Assembly: GCA_041687075.1 (NCBI GenBank)
Contig: JAWLCO010000001.1
Location: forward strand, 17,456 to 81,455
Direction of reading: 5' to 3'
Origin: ZC4RG25 sp041687075
Lineage (GTDB): Bacteria; Pseudomonadota; Alphaproteobacteria; Rhizobiales; Hyphomicrobiaceae
DNA length: 64,000 bases
Under the pieces are notes generated by a model. That model searched no databases and was not told where the DNA came from. It saw only the letters and a list, made by a program, of their open reading frames with translations. Position 1 is the stretch's first letter. Every line of letters starts with the position of its first letter. Below are positions 52,849 through 61,870 of the stretch, piece after piece. Made by a program: the position numbers and the translations under genes.

Positions 52849-53871
52849 ATGGGATTTACGGTTCTCGTCACTGGCGCCACCGGCTTCATCGCCAAGCACT
52901 GCATTGCGGAACTCATCCGTCAAGGATACACCGTTTGCGGTACGGCGCGCCATTCGGACGCCCACACCAAGATCGTCCGCGCCGTCGAGCGGAGTGGGCT
53001 CGATGCCTCTGGCGTCGAGATCCGCGAAGCCGATCTTCTACGAGATGATGGCTGGGATGCAGCGCTCGATGGCTGCTCCCACGTCCTGCACGTCGCCTCA
53101 CCATTCCCCATCAAGCCACCGCGCAATCGCGATGATGTCGTCCGTCCGGCTGTCGACGGCACGCTACGCGTTCTGCAGGCGGCAGCCCGCGCCGGTGTTC
53201 AGCGGGTAGTCATGACGTCTTCCCTGGCGGCTTGCATTTATCCCTCCGCAGGGGAGCAGGAGCGCACCTACACCGAGGCCGACTGGACGGATGTCGATCG
53301 CGGTGACATCAGCCCTTATGTCGTATCCAAGACGCTGGCCGAGCATGCGGCCTGGGACTTCGTCCGCTCAACGCCGAATGCGCCGGAGCTCACGGTCATC
53401 AATCCTGGCTTTGTGCAAGGCCCCGCTCTCGACCTTGATCTGTCGACCTCGCACGAGGTTCTCGCCTTGATGGCCAATGGCAAGTACCCGGCGGCTCCGC
53501 GTGCGGGGTACGCCGTCGTGGACGTTCGCGATGTCGCGGCGGCGCACGTCGCTGCCATGACGCATCCGGCCGCCGCCGGGGAGCGATTTCTCGTGACGAG
53601 CGGCTATGCGACTCTCCTGGAGATCGCGAAGATGCTCGCACATGCGTTGCCCGATACGGCATCGCGCGTGCCGCGGCGGGAGGCACCCGATTTCATCATC
53701 CGCAGCCTGTCTTTCTTTGACCGCAGCCTACTTGCAGTGCTACCGGACCTCTCCACGCGCCGTGAGTGCAGTAACGCGAAGGCGCGCGAGACGCTTGGTA
53801 TTACGTTCCGCCCCGCGCGTGAGGCTGTCACAACGGCCGCAAAATCATTGCGCGAGCTGGGTGCTATCTGA
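52849..53871 (+). CDS. NAD(P)-dependent extended SDR reductase (dihydroflavonol reductase-like)
   Basis: 340 residues. The Rossmann motif is VLVTGATGFIAKHCIAELI (residues 5-23). HVASPF and GTLRVLQAAARAGVQRVVMTSSLAA follow, then catalytic Ser/Tyr/Lys with SPYVVSKTLAEHAAW. The pattern is that of the dihydroflavonol-4-reductase/aldehyde reductase branch, which reduces ketones or aldehydes with NADPH; the substrate is unknown. It lies 26 bases downstream of rplQ, between it and the DegP-like protease; there is no sign that it belongs to translation. Confidence 0.85.
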   Translation: MGFTVLVTGATGFIAKHCIAELIRQGYTVCGTARHSDAHTKIVRAVERSGLDASGVEIREADLLRDDGWDAALDGCSHVLHVASPFPIKPPRNRDDVVRPAVDGTLRVLQAAARAGVQRVVMTSSLAACIYPSAGEQERTYTEADWTDVDRGDISPYVVSKTLAEHAAWDFVRSTPNAPELTVINPGFVQGPALDLDLSTSHEVLALMANGKYPAAPRAGYAVVDVRDVAAAHVAAMTHPAAAGERFLVTSGYATLLEIAKMLAHALPDTASRVPRREAPDFIIRSLSFFDRSLLAVLPDLSTRRECSNAKARETLGITFRPAREAVTTAAKSLRELGAI

Positions 53872-54003
53872 CACTCTCGCGACGGGAACTTCGGTGCGCT
53901 CGCTTCTATGGATCGGAAGCAGCGTCTATATCAGGGGCCGAAGCGGGGATTCTCCACCTCCTGGCTGCATCACTCGAAACCATCACGCGGAGTGGGGCTT
54001 TCA

Positions 54004-55437
54004 ATGACATACCGCCATTGGTCCGCTTGGGTGCGGACGTCTGTTGTTGCGGTTTGTACGCTGCAGGTGGTCTCGGCCGCATTCAGCGCCGCGGATGCAC
54101 AGCAACGCGTCCCGCCTCCCTCGCGCGAGGCGGTACAGTACTCCTATGCGCCCATCGTCAAGCGCGCCGCACCGGCCGTCGTGAACGTCTACGTGCGCAG
54201 CCGCGTGCGAACCGGCATTCCGCCACTGTTTGACGATCCGTTCTTCCGCCGCTTCTTCGGCGACGGCTTCGGCATGCCGCGCGAGCGGATCCAGAATTCG
54301 CTGGGCTCGGGCGTTATCGTCAGTCCCGATGGCATCGTCGTCACCAACAATCACGTCATCCGCGGCGGCGAATCCGCAGAAGTCCGCGTGGCGCTCGCCG
54401 ACCGGCGGGAGTTCGACGCCAAGGTCATCCTGCAGGATGAAAAGACCGATATCGCCGTGCTGCGGATCGTGGCCAATGGCGAGACGTTCCCCACACTGGA
54501 GCTTGCCGATTCGGACAAGCTCGAAGTGGGCGACCTCGTGCTGGCGATCGGCAATCCCTTCGGCGTCGGCCAGACGGTGACGAGCGGAATCGTCTCCGCA
54601 CTCGCGAGAACGGAGGTCGCCCGCTCGGACGCGCAGGTCTTCATCCAGACCGATGCCGCCATCAATCCCGGCAATTCGGGCGGCGCGCTGGTCGACATGC
54701 AGGGCCGGCTGGTCGGCATCAACACGGCAATTTTCTCCAAGACCGGCGGCTCGCATGGCATTGGCTTCGCGATTCCGGCCAATCTCGTCCGTCTGTACGT
54801 CGACAGCGCGCTGACCGGCCGCAAAGTCGAGCGACCCTGGCTCGGCGCGCGGCTCGAAGCCGTATCGCGTGACATCGCCGAGAGCCTCGGCCTCAACCGG
54901 GTAGCTGGCGCGCTCGTGACACGCGTCTACACGAACGGTCCCGCGGCGGAAGCCGGGCTCGAGCCGGGCGATGTCATCGTCGCGGTGGACGGCTTCGAGA
55001 TTATTGATCCACGCTCGGTTTACTACCGGCTCGTCACCCGCGGCATCGGCAATTCGGCGCGTATCGACGTGATCCGCAAACGGAAGCGTCTGTCCTTCAG
55101 CCTGCCGCTCAAGGCTGCACCGGCGCCGAGCCGCGACGACGTGCGCAACCTTTCCGGGGCGCACCCGTTCGATGGTGCGCGCGTCGCGAACCTGCTGCCA
55201 TCGATGGCCGAGGAGCTGGGGCTCGAGGACCAGGAGGGCCTGGTGGTCGTGCTGTCGGTCAGGAGCGGCTCGACGGCAGCCAACATCTTCCGGCCGGGCG
55301 ACATTATCCTCCGGATCGGGGATCAGCCGATCGAGAACGTGAAGGATCTCGACCGCATTCTGGCGTTGCGGCCGCGGATCTGGCAGATCGCCCTCAAGCG
55401 GGAGGGTCGCATTCTGCAGTTCCAGTTCATGGGGTGA
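54004..55437 (+). CDS. DegP/DegQ-type periplasmic serine protease (HtrA family)
   Basis: 477 residues from ATG at 54004; the open frame upstream to 53908 is not signal-like. The signal peptide RTSVVAVCTLQVVSAAFSAADA is followed by the trypsin-like domain. The triad is H117 (VVTNNHVI), D149 (DEKTDIAVLRI) and S225 (NPGNSGGALV). Two PDZ domains follow (GARLEAVSRDIAESLGL...GALVTRVYTNGPAAEAGLEPGDVIVAVDG, then DQEGLVVVLSVRSGSTAANIFRPGDIILRIGDQP). It degrades or refolds damaged envelope proteins. Its stop overlaps the rarA GTG. DegP or DegQ cannot be decided. Confidence 0.92.
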   Translation: MTYRHWSAWVRTSVVAVCTLQVVSAAFSAADAQQRVPPPSREAVQYSYAPIVKRAAPAVVNVYVRSRVRTGIPPLFDDPFFRRFFGDGFGMPRERIQNSLGSGVIVSPDGIVVTNNHVIRGGESAEVRVALADRREFDAKVILQDEKTDIAVLRIVANGETFPTLELADSDKLEVGDLVLAIGNPFGVGQTVTSGIVSALARTEVARSDAQVFIQTDAAINPGNSGGALVDMQGRLVGINTAIFSKTGGSHGIGFAIPANLVRLYVDSALTGRKVERPWLGARLEAVSRDIAESLGLNRVAGALVTRVYTNGPAAEAGLEPGDVIVAVDGFEIIDPRSVYYRLVTRGIGNSARIDVIRKRKRLSFSLPLKAAPAPSRDDVRNLSGAHPFDGARVANLLPSMAEELGLEDQEGLVVVLSVRSGSTAANIFRPGDIILRIGDQPIENVKDLDRILALRPRIWQIALKREGRILQFQFMG

Positions 55438-56759
55438 CTAAGGAATTGGACAATCTCTTCCAGGCGGCAGGACTGGAGAAGCGTGCCCCTCGCCCGCTTG
55501 CCGACCGCTTACGTCCGAAATCGCTGAGCGAGGTGGTCGGCCAGGATCATCTGGTCGGGCCCGAAGGCACGTTGACCCGCATGGTGCGCTCCGGGCGGCT
55601 GCAGAGCATGATCCTTTGGGGGCCGCCCGGCTCGGGCAAGACGACGGTTGCCCGCCTGCTCGCCAATGAGACGTCGCTCGAGTTCGAGCAGCTCTCGGCC
55701 ATTTTCTCGGGCGTACAGGATTTGAGAAAGGCGTTCGACCGCGCCAGGTCGCGCCGCGATGTCGGGAAGGGCACGCTGCTGTTCATCGACGAGATCCACC
55801 GCTTCAACCGCTCGCAGCAGGACAGCTTCCTCCCGCATATGGAGGACGGCACCATCACCCTCGTCGGCGCAACGACCGAGAACCCGTCTTTCGAGCTCAA
55901 CGCCGCGGTGCTGTCGCGAGCGGCCGTCCTCGTTTTCCACCGGCTCGACGAGGCGGCGCTTTCCGAGTTGTTGCGCCGCGCCGAAGCCGAGGAAGGCCGG
56001 CCGCTGCCGGTCGATGAGGATGCCCGCGCCGCGCTGCTCGCCATGGCCGACGGCGATGGGCGTGCGGTGCTGAATCTCACGGAAGAGGTGTTCGCCGCCG
56101 TTCCGGTTGGTGCCGAGCCACTCTCTCGCGATGCTCTCGCCAGTTTGGTCCAGCGCCGCGCGCCGCTCTACGACAAGTCGCGCGACGGCCATTACAACCT
56201 GATCAGCGCACTGCACAAGGCCGTGCGCGGCTCGGACCCGGACGCGGCGCTCTACTGGCTCGCGAGGATGCTCGACGGCGGCGAGGATCCGCTGTTCCTG
56301 GCACGGCGGCTTGTCCGCATGGCCATCGAGGACATTGGTCTCGCCGATCCGCAGGCAGTCGTGCAGGCGCTCGCGGCCAAGGACGTGTATGACTTTCTCG
56401 GCAGCCCCGAAGGCGAGCTGGCGCTGGCGCAGGCGACCATCTATCTGGCCGTCGCGCCAAAATCGAATGGGGCTTACGTCGCCTACAAGCGGTCCAGGCG
56501 GGCGGCTAAAGAGAGTGGCAGCCTGAGCCCGCCGAAGCACATCCTGAACGCGCCGACCAAGTTGATGGCCGAGGAAGGCTACGGCGCCGGCTACGAGTAC
56601 GACCACGACACGCCTGAGGGCTTCTCCGGACAGAATTATTTTCCGGAAGGGATGGGCCGCCAGCAATTCTACGACCCACCCGAGCGCGGCTTCGAGCGCG
56701 AGGTCCGCAAGCGCCTCGCCTACTTCGCCGAGCTACGCCGCCGGCGGCAGGGCGAATAG
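55434..56759 (+). CDS. rarA: Replication-associated recombination protein A (AAA+ ATPase)
   Basis: 441 residues from GTG at 55434, overlapping the upstream stop (GTGA). RPKSLSEVVGQDHLVGPEGTLTRMVRSGRLQSMILWGPPGSGKTTVARLL gives Walker A; LLFIDEIHRFNRSQQDSFLPHMEDG gives Walker B; GATTENPSFELN is sensor 1. C-terminal GHYNLISALHKAVRGSDPDAALYWLARMLDGGEDP and the tetramerisation part are complete. It acts at stalled forks as a clamp-loader-like tetramer. Confidence 0.95.
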   Translation: MTKELDNLFQAAGLEKRAPRPLADRLRPKSLSEVVGQDHLVGPEGTLTRMVRSGRLQSMILWGPPGSGKTTVARLLANETSLEFEQLSAIFSGVQDLRKAFDRARSRRDVGKGTLLFIDEIHRFNRSQQDSFLPHMEDGTITLVGATTENPSFELNAAVLSRAAVLVFHRLDEAALSELLRRAEAEEGRPLPVDEDARAALLAMADGDGRAVLNLTEEVFAAVPVGAEPLSRDALASLVQRRAPLYDKSRDGHYNLISALHKAVRGSDPDAALYWLARMLDGGEDPLFLARRLVRMAIEDIGLADPQAVVQALAAKDVYDFLGSPEGELALAQATIYLAVAPKSNGAYVAYKRSRRAAKESGSLSPPKHILNAPTKLMAEEGYGAGYEYDHDTPEGFSGQNYFPEGMGRQQFYDPPERGFEREVRKRLAYFAELRRRRQGE

Positions 56760-56766
56760 CGCCCTG

Positions 56767-58146
56767 TCAAAGCGCCGCCGCAACAGCCTCGACCGCCTCG
56801 CGCGTTGCTGCAACGACGGTGTCGACCTCCTCACGCGTGATGCAGAGCGGCGGCGCAAAACCGAGGATATCTCCCTGCGGCATGGCCCGGCCGATCACGC
56901 CTCTTTCAAGCAGGGCGGCGGCAATGCGCGGGCCGACCTTCTTGTCCGCATCGAAGAAGATGCGATCTTGCTTGTCAGCGACGAACTCGACTGCTGCGAG
57001 CAATCCCTCACCCCGCACCTCGCCGACGATCGGGCTATCGGACAGGGCATCCGTGAGGGTCTGCTTGAAATGGGCGCCGGTCTCGGCAGCGTTCTGAACG
57101 AGCCCTAGCTGGTCGATCAGCTCGAGGTTGGCGACTCCGGCCGCCGCGCAAAGTGGATGGGCCGAGTACGTCCAGCCATGCCCGATCGGCCCAAGCTCGT
57201 CCGAGCCTTGCTCCAGCACGCGCCAGAAGCTCTCGGAAACGATAACGCCCGAGAGCGGTGCATAGGCCGAGGTGAGCCCCTTGGCGATGGTGATGAGATC
57301 CGGCTGCATGCCGTAGTGGTCGGAGCCGAACATCGAGCCGAGACGTCCAAAGCCGGTGACCACCTCGTCGGCGATGAGCAGGATGTCATGCTTCTTCAGG
57401 ACGGCCTGGATCTTCTCCCAGTAGCCTTGCGGCGGGGGCACGATGCCGCCCGTTCCAAGCACGGGCTCGCCTATGAAGGCGGCGATCGTATCCGGCCCTT
57501 CCGCCACGATCAGCTCCTCGAGCTTGTCGGCGCAGTATTGCGAGAAGGCTTCCTCGCTCATGCTCAGATCGGGGCGGCGGAAGTAGTAGGGCGCTTCGGT
57601 ATGCAAAATGGGCGCCCGCGGGAGGTCGAACGCATTGTGGAAGGTGGCAAGGCCCGTGAGGCTGCCTGTCATCAGGCCCGAGCCGTGATATCCGCGCCAG
57701 CGCGAAATGATCTTCTTCTTCTCCGGCCGGCCCAGCACGTTGTTGTAATACCAGACGAGCTTGATGTTCGTTTCGTTTGCGTCCGAACCGGAAAGCCCGA
57801 AAAAGACCCGGCTCATGCCCTCCGGCGCGCGGTCGATGATCATCTTGGCGAGGCGGATGGACGGTTCGCTGCCGTGGCCGACATAGGCGTGGTAATACGG
57901 CAGCCTGGACGCTTGCTCCGCAATGGCTTCGGCAATTTCTCTGCGTCCATAGCCGACGTTCACGCAGTAGAGCCCGGCGAATGCATCGAGGCTCTTCCGC
58001 CCGTCGCGATCGACCACGTAAACACCTTCGCCACCGGCCATGATTCGGTTGGGCGTGTCCCCGCGTGCGTGCTGGGCCATGTGCGTCGAGGGGTGAAAGA
58101 AATGATCGCGGTCCCAGGCATTCAATTCGTTGCTGCGGTCGAGCAT
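56767..58146 (-). CDS. doeD: Class III aminotransferase of the ectoine locus (DoeD/Atf type)
   Basis: 459 residues from ATG at 58146; AAGGAG lies seven bases upstream. PLP site: D260 (LLIADEVVTGFGRLG) and the Schiff-base K289 (TIAKGLTSAYAPLSG). The family transfers amino groups from omega-amines such as diaminobutyrate, GABA or putrescine. In ectoine degraders the equivalent gene converts L-2,4-diaminobutyrate to aspartate semialdehyde. This assignment relies on its neighbours: a semialdehyde dehydrogenase, an AsnC regulator and a divergent EnuR/Ehu module. A GABA/putrescine:pyruvate aminotransferase is the alternative. Seven bases separate its end from rarA. Confidence 0.85.
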   Translation of the reverse strand: MLDRSNELNAWDRDHFFHPSTHMAQHARGDTPNRIMAGGEGVYVVDRDGRKSLDAFAGLYCVNVGYGRREIAEAIAEQASRLPYYHAYVGHGSEPSIRLAKMIIDRAPEGMSRVFFGLSGSDANETNIKLVWYYNNVLGRPEKKKIISRWRGYHGSGLMTGSLTGLATFHNAFDLPRAPILHTEAPYYFRRPDLSMSEEAFSQYCADKLEELIVAEGPDTIAAFIGEPVLGTGGIVPPPQGYWEKIQAVLKKHDILLIADEVVTGFGRLGSMFGSDHYGMQPDLITIAKGLTSAYAPLSGVIVSESFWRVLEQGSDELGPIGHGWTYSAHPLCAAAGVANLELIDQLGLVQNAAETGAHFKQTLTDALSDSPIVGEVRGEGLLAAVEFVADKQDRIFFDADKKVGPRIAAALLERGVIGRAMPQGDILGFAPPLCITREEVDTVVAATREAVEAVAAAL

Positions 58147-58176
58147 CAATGCACTCCTTGTGGTAAGCGGACGAAA

Positions 58177-59673
58177 TCAGGCGGCGGTGTCGAGGCAGAC
58201 ATATTTCACCTCGGTGAAGGCCTCCATGCCGTGGCGCGAGCCCTCCCGGCCCAGGCCGGATTGCTTGACGCCACCGAACGGAATGGGCGCGCCTGTGATC
58301 TTGACGCGGTTGACGGCCACCATGCCGTAATCGAGCGCGCGAGAAAGACGGAGCATGCGCGATCCGTCACGGGTGACGACATATGCAACGAGCCCGTACT
58401 CGGTATCGTTCGCACGCGCGACGGCTTCTGCTTCGTTTTCGAACGGCGTCACGGCCGCAACCGGCCCGAACGTCTCTTCGCGCATGATGAGAGCGCAATC
58501 CGGAACATCGACGAGAAGCGTCGGGGAATAGAATAGCCGCCCTGCCGGATGGCGCCTGCCGCCGACAAGGCAGCGCGCGCCGTGCTCCAGCGCATTGCGA
58601 ACCTGCGCATCGACTTTTTCGATCGCGCGCTCGTGCATCAAGGGACCGATCTCGACATTTTCCAGCATACCGGACCCGACGCGCAGAGATTCGATCCGAG
58701 TGGCGAATGCCTTGCAGAATGCGTCGTAGATCGGTCGCTCAACATAAATGCGGTTTGCCGCCAGGCAGTCCTGGCCAGACGTGGCGAACTTTGCGCCAAT
58801 CGCGATGTCTATTGCCTTGTCGAGATCGGCATCGGCAAAGACGATCAGCGGTGCGTGGCCGCCAAGCTCCATCACGAGACGCTTCATGGTTGGTGCGCAC
58901 TGGGCAGCAATCAAACGCCCGATCTCCGTGGATCCCGTGAAGCTCATGGCTCGCACCCGCGCATCCGCGCATAGACGGCCGACGATCTCCTGTGCGTTCC
59001 CCGTGACGATATTGAGTATGCCCCGCGGCAAACCGGCCCGATCTGCGAGCTCGGCGAGTGCAAGAGCTGAAAGCGGCGTGTAGTGCGACGGATGCACGAC
59101 GATCGTGCATCCGGCGGCCAGTGCAGCTGCGGCTTTGCGTGTGAGCATCGCGGATGGAAAATTCCAGGGCGTCACGACACCGACCACGCCGAGCGGCGCG
59201 CGCTGCACGATCATTTCGGCGCCGGGCAGATGGCTCGTTACAGACTCGACGTTGAGGCGTTTCGCTTCCTCGGCATACCATTCGATGAACGACGCTGCGT
59301 AATCGATTTCTCCCCGCGCCTCGGCGATGGGCTTGCCCTGTTCGAGCGTCATGATCAGTGCAAGATCATCTTTTGCGGCGAGGACGTGCTCGTGCCAGCG
59401 CTTGAGGTAGGCGGCGCGCTCCTGCGGAAGCATGGTCGACCATGTCGGGAAGGCACTCTGGGCCGCGGTGATGGCCTCGTCCGTAGCCTCGGCATCGAGC
59501 CGTGCAACCCATGCGATGATCCGGTTGCTGCACGGATCGTGAACATCGATGACGTCGCCATTGCGGCCCGCGGTCCATTTGCCGTCGATGTAAGCAAGCT
59601 CGCGCAGGAGGCGAAGATCTTTCAGCCTGGAAAGCTCGGGATGGCGGCTGTGACGGTCACGATGCACGCTCAT
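58177..59673 (-). CDS. doeC: Aldehyde dehydrogenase of the ectoine locus (DoeC/Ssd type) with altered cofactor motif
   Basis: 498 residues from ATG at 59673 (GGAGC upstream). The catalytic residues are in place: N171 (PWNFPSA), E269 (MELGGHAP), C303 (SGQDCLAANR). FTGSTEIGR and MREETFGPV are also usual. It most resembles succinate-semialdehyde dehydrogenases. In ectoine catabolism it should oxidise aspartate semialdehyde to aspartate. The near-invariant KPxE, whose Lys and Glu contact the cofactor ribose, is HPSH here (H194, H197; VVHPSHYTPLSA), encoded by CAT and CAC. The spacing to doeD is 30 bases, so the two are co-transcribed. Confidence 0.88.
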   Translation of the reverse strand: MSVHRDRHSRHPELSRLKDLRLLRELAYIDGKWTAGRNGDVIDVHDPCSNRIIAWVARLDAEATDEAITAAQSAFPTWSTMLPQERAAYLKRWHEHVLAAKDDLALIMTLEQGKPIAEARGEIDYAASFIEWYAEEAKRLNVESVTSHLPGAEMIVQRAPLGVVGVVTPWNFPSAMLTRKAAAALAAGCTIVVHPSHYTPLSALALAELADRAGLPRGILNIVTGNAQEIVGRLCADARVRAMSFTGSTEIGRLIAAQCAPTMKRLVMELGGHAPLIVFADADLDKAIDIAIGAKFATSGQDCLAANRIYVERPIYDAFCKAFATRIESLRVGSGMLENVEIGPLMHERAIEKVDAQVRNALEHGARCLVGGRRHPAGRLFYSPTLLVDVPDCALIMREETFGPVAAVTPFENEAEAVARANDTEYGLVAYVVTRDGSRMLRLSRALDYGMVAVNRVKITGAPIPFGGVKQSGLGREGSRHGMEAFTEVKYVCLDTAA

Positions 59674-59817
59674 GAAGAGCTCCTCGGTTGCGGTGAATTC
59701 TCGAGAGAGCCACAGGCTAAGCGAACCGCGCCGAAGATTGGGTCCATTTCTCCTGCGATCGGGAGATGATGTGTCGTTGCAAATGACGACAAGGAGAGAA
59801 TCTCTCTAGACCGCTCC

Positions 59818-60300
59818 TCAACCCAATAGCGACTGGAGCGGCATGACCGGCTCGTCCTTTACCGTTTTCGTGACGATATATGTGAAATAGCGATCAATAC
59901 CGATCTCGCGGGCCAGCAGGTTGTCGATGAGCCGCTGGTAGGCGTCGATGTCCCGGGCCACTACCTTCATGAGATAATCAACACCACCGCCCACGGACCA
60001 GCAGGCGACGATCTCTGGAATGCTCCTTACAGCGCCTTCAAAACGATCGAAATCGGCCTGACGGTGCGCGCCAAGTGTCACTTCGACCAGAACGGTTGTC
60101 ACCGGAGCGACACGCCTCAGCGAGACCCGGGCGTGGTATCCGCTGATGATACCGGCGTCTTCAAGGCGCTTGAGCCGCATCCAGCAGGGCGTGGGCGACA
60201 GACCGACCCGCTCAGCGAGCGCGAGTTTGGTGATGCGACCCTCCCTCTGGATTTCGCGCAGAATGCGCAGGTCGACCGCATCGAGCTTGAGAGATGCCAT
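59818..60300 (-). CDS. Lrp/AsnC-family regulator of the ectoine locus
   Basis: 160 residues from ATG at 60300. N-terminal HTH: LDAVDLRILREIQREGRITKLALAERVGLSPTPCWMRLKRLEDAGII. C-terminal RAM domain: VLVEVTLGAHRQADFDRFEGAVRSIPEIVACWSVGGGVDYLMKVVARDIDAYQRLIDNLL. In other ectoine clusters an AsnC/DoeX protein senses pathway intermediates. It is followed after 144 bases by doeC-doeD on the same strand and is divergent from enuR. Confidence 0.88.
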   Translation of the reverse strand: MASLKLDAVDLRILREIQREGRITKLALAERVGLSPTPCWMRLKRLEDAGIISGYHARVSLRRVAPVTTVLVEVTLGAHRQADFDRFEGAVRSIPEIVACWSVGGGVDYLMKVVARDIDAYQRLIDNLLAREIGIDRYFTYIVTKTVKDEPVMPLQSLLG

Positions 60301-60385
60301 AGGCGCCGTCCGGAGCGAAGCCTGGCAAGTTTGCGTTCAGCTTTTCTCGTTGTCAATTGCACTGATTTTAGGCATTCAATAACTC

Positions 60386-61771
60386 ATGACAATGTGGCGC
60401 CCTGATCCTTCGGCTCTTCGTCGACCGGCTTACCTTTCGCTCGCTGACCAGATTGCGCGCGCGATTTCGGACGGCAAACTCGCTGCCGGCGCCCGGCTGC
60501 CGACCCATCGGGATCTGGCTCAGGATCTGCGGCTCTCCACGCAGACGGTATCGCGAGCCTACGAGGAGCTGATCCGCCGAGGGCTGCTGTCCGGCGAAAT
60601 CGGCCGCGGGACGTTCGTCCGGCCGCCCCGGCATGAGCCTGAGCCGCCATATCTTCCGGAGCGCAATGGCGAGCTCATCGACCTCTCGATCCTCAAGCCG
60701 GTCTGTGCCGCAATTCACCAGGAGCGTATGCGGGCTGCACTGCACGAGCTCGCCGAGACTCTGCCGCCATCGGCCCTGTTCTCGTTCCGGCCCAATGTCG
60801 TATTCCCCCGTCATCGCGCCGTGGCCGTGGAATGGCTGAAATCTTGCGGCCTGCCGGGCGTGTCGCCATCCAACGTCAGCCTGACGAACGGCGCTACCGC
60901 CGCCATGACCATTGCGCTGATGACGGCGGCACCGGTCGGCTCGACCGTCGCCACGGAGGCAATCGGACATCACACGCTGGTGCCGCTTGCCGCTTATCTC
61001 GGCCTGAAACTGATCGGTCTCGAAATCGACGGGGAGGGCGTCGTGCCGGACGCGCTCGAGCGGGCGTGTCGCGACTGCGATGTTCGGGCCGTGTTCGTGC
61101 AGCCGAGTGCGATCAATCCGACCGCATCCATGATGGGCGAGAAACGGCGGCGTGAGATCGCCCGGCTCGCGCAGCGCTATGGCGTTACGATCATCGAAAG
61201 TGATGTGCTCGGGCCGTTGGTCGAGAGCAGGCCTCCGCCGATCGCAGCACTCGCGCCGGAGCATACGCTCTATCTCACGAGCCTGACGAAGTGCGTGGTG
61301 CCGGGGCTGCGCATCGGCTACCTCGTCGTGCCGGATCGGCTCGCACCCGCCGCAGCCAACCGGCACCTGGTGACGAACTGGATGGCGACACCGCTTCTCG
61401 CCGAGATCGCCACGCGATGGATCGAGGATGGCACGGCGAAGGAGCTGGTGGCCTGGCAACGGCAGGCTCTGCGGCGCCGCCACGATATGGCGTCAAAGAT
61501 ATTGGGCGGCATCCCGCATCGATCGCACCCCAACGGACTGCATTTGTGGGTGCCGCTCAATGGACATGCCGAGGACCAGTTCGTCGCGCACGCGCGCCTG
61601 CACGGGGTTGCGGTGGCGCCGGGCTCCTCATTCATGATCCCGCCTTCCGCTCAAACACCGGCCATTCGCATTTCCATTGGCTCAACGGATGAGCAGGAGT
61701 TGCGGCCCGGTCTCATGCGTTTGCACCGCCTGCTGCGCAGCAATCCCGAGCCCGCGCTTCTCGTCATCTGA
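60386..61771 (+). CDS. enuR: MocR/GntR-type regulator, EnuR-like
   Basis: 461 residues from ATG at 60386. The N-terminal GntR HTH (YLSLADQIARAISDGKLAAGARLPTHRDLAQDLRLSTQTVSRAYEEL) is joined by a Pro-rich linker to an aminotransferase-like domain. The PLP-binding Lys is K302 (TSLTKCVVPGLRIGYL), the same number I remember for EnuR of Ruegeria pomeroyi. EnuR represses ectoine uptake and catabolism until N-acetyl-diaminobutyrate binds the PLP. The aminotransferase domain is regulatory, not catalytic. Divergent from asnC with 85 bases between. Confidence 0.88.
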   Translation: MTMWRPDPSALRRPAYLSLADQIARAISDGKLAAGARLPTHRDLAQDLRLSTQTVSRAYEELIRRGLLSGEIGRGTFVRPPRHEPEPPYLPERNGELIDLSILKPVCAAIHQERMRAALHELAETLPPSALFSFRPNVVFPRHRAVAVEWLKSCGLPGVSPSNVSLTNGATAAMTIALMTAAPVGSTVATEAIGHHTLVPLAAYLGLKLIGLEIDGEGVVPDALERACRDCDVRAVFVQPSAINPTASMMGEKRRREIARLAQRYGVTIIESDVLGPLVESRPPPIAALAPEHTLYLTSLTKCVVPGLRIGYLVVPDRLAPAAANRHLVTNWMATPLLAEIATRWIEDGTAKELVAWQRQALRRRHDMASKILGGIPHRSHPNGLHLWVPLNGHAEDQFVAHARLHGVAVAPGSSFMIPPSAQTPAIRISIGSTDEQELRPGLMRLHRLLRSNPEPALLVI

Positions 61772-61870
61772 GCTGGGGCAGCCGGATTGATATGATTTAA
61801 TTTTCCAATTGACTTGAATGTTGCGCTCTTTCATCGTGGAGCCAATCGGCCATTTCCAAGGGAGGAGGAA

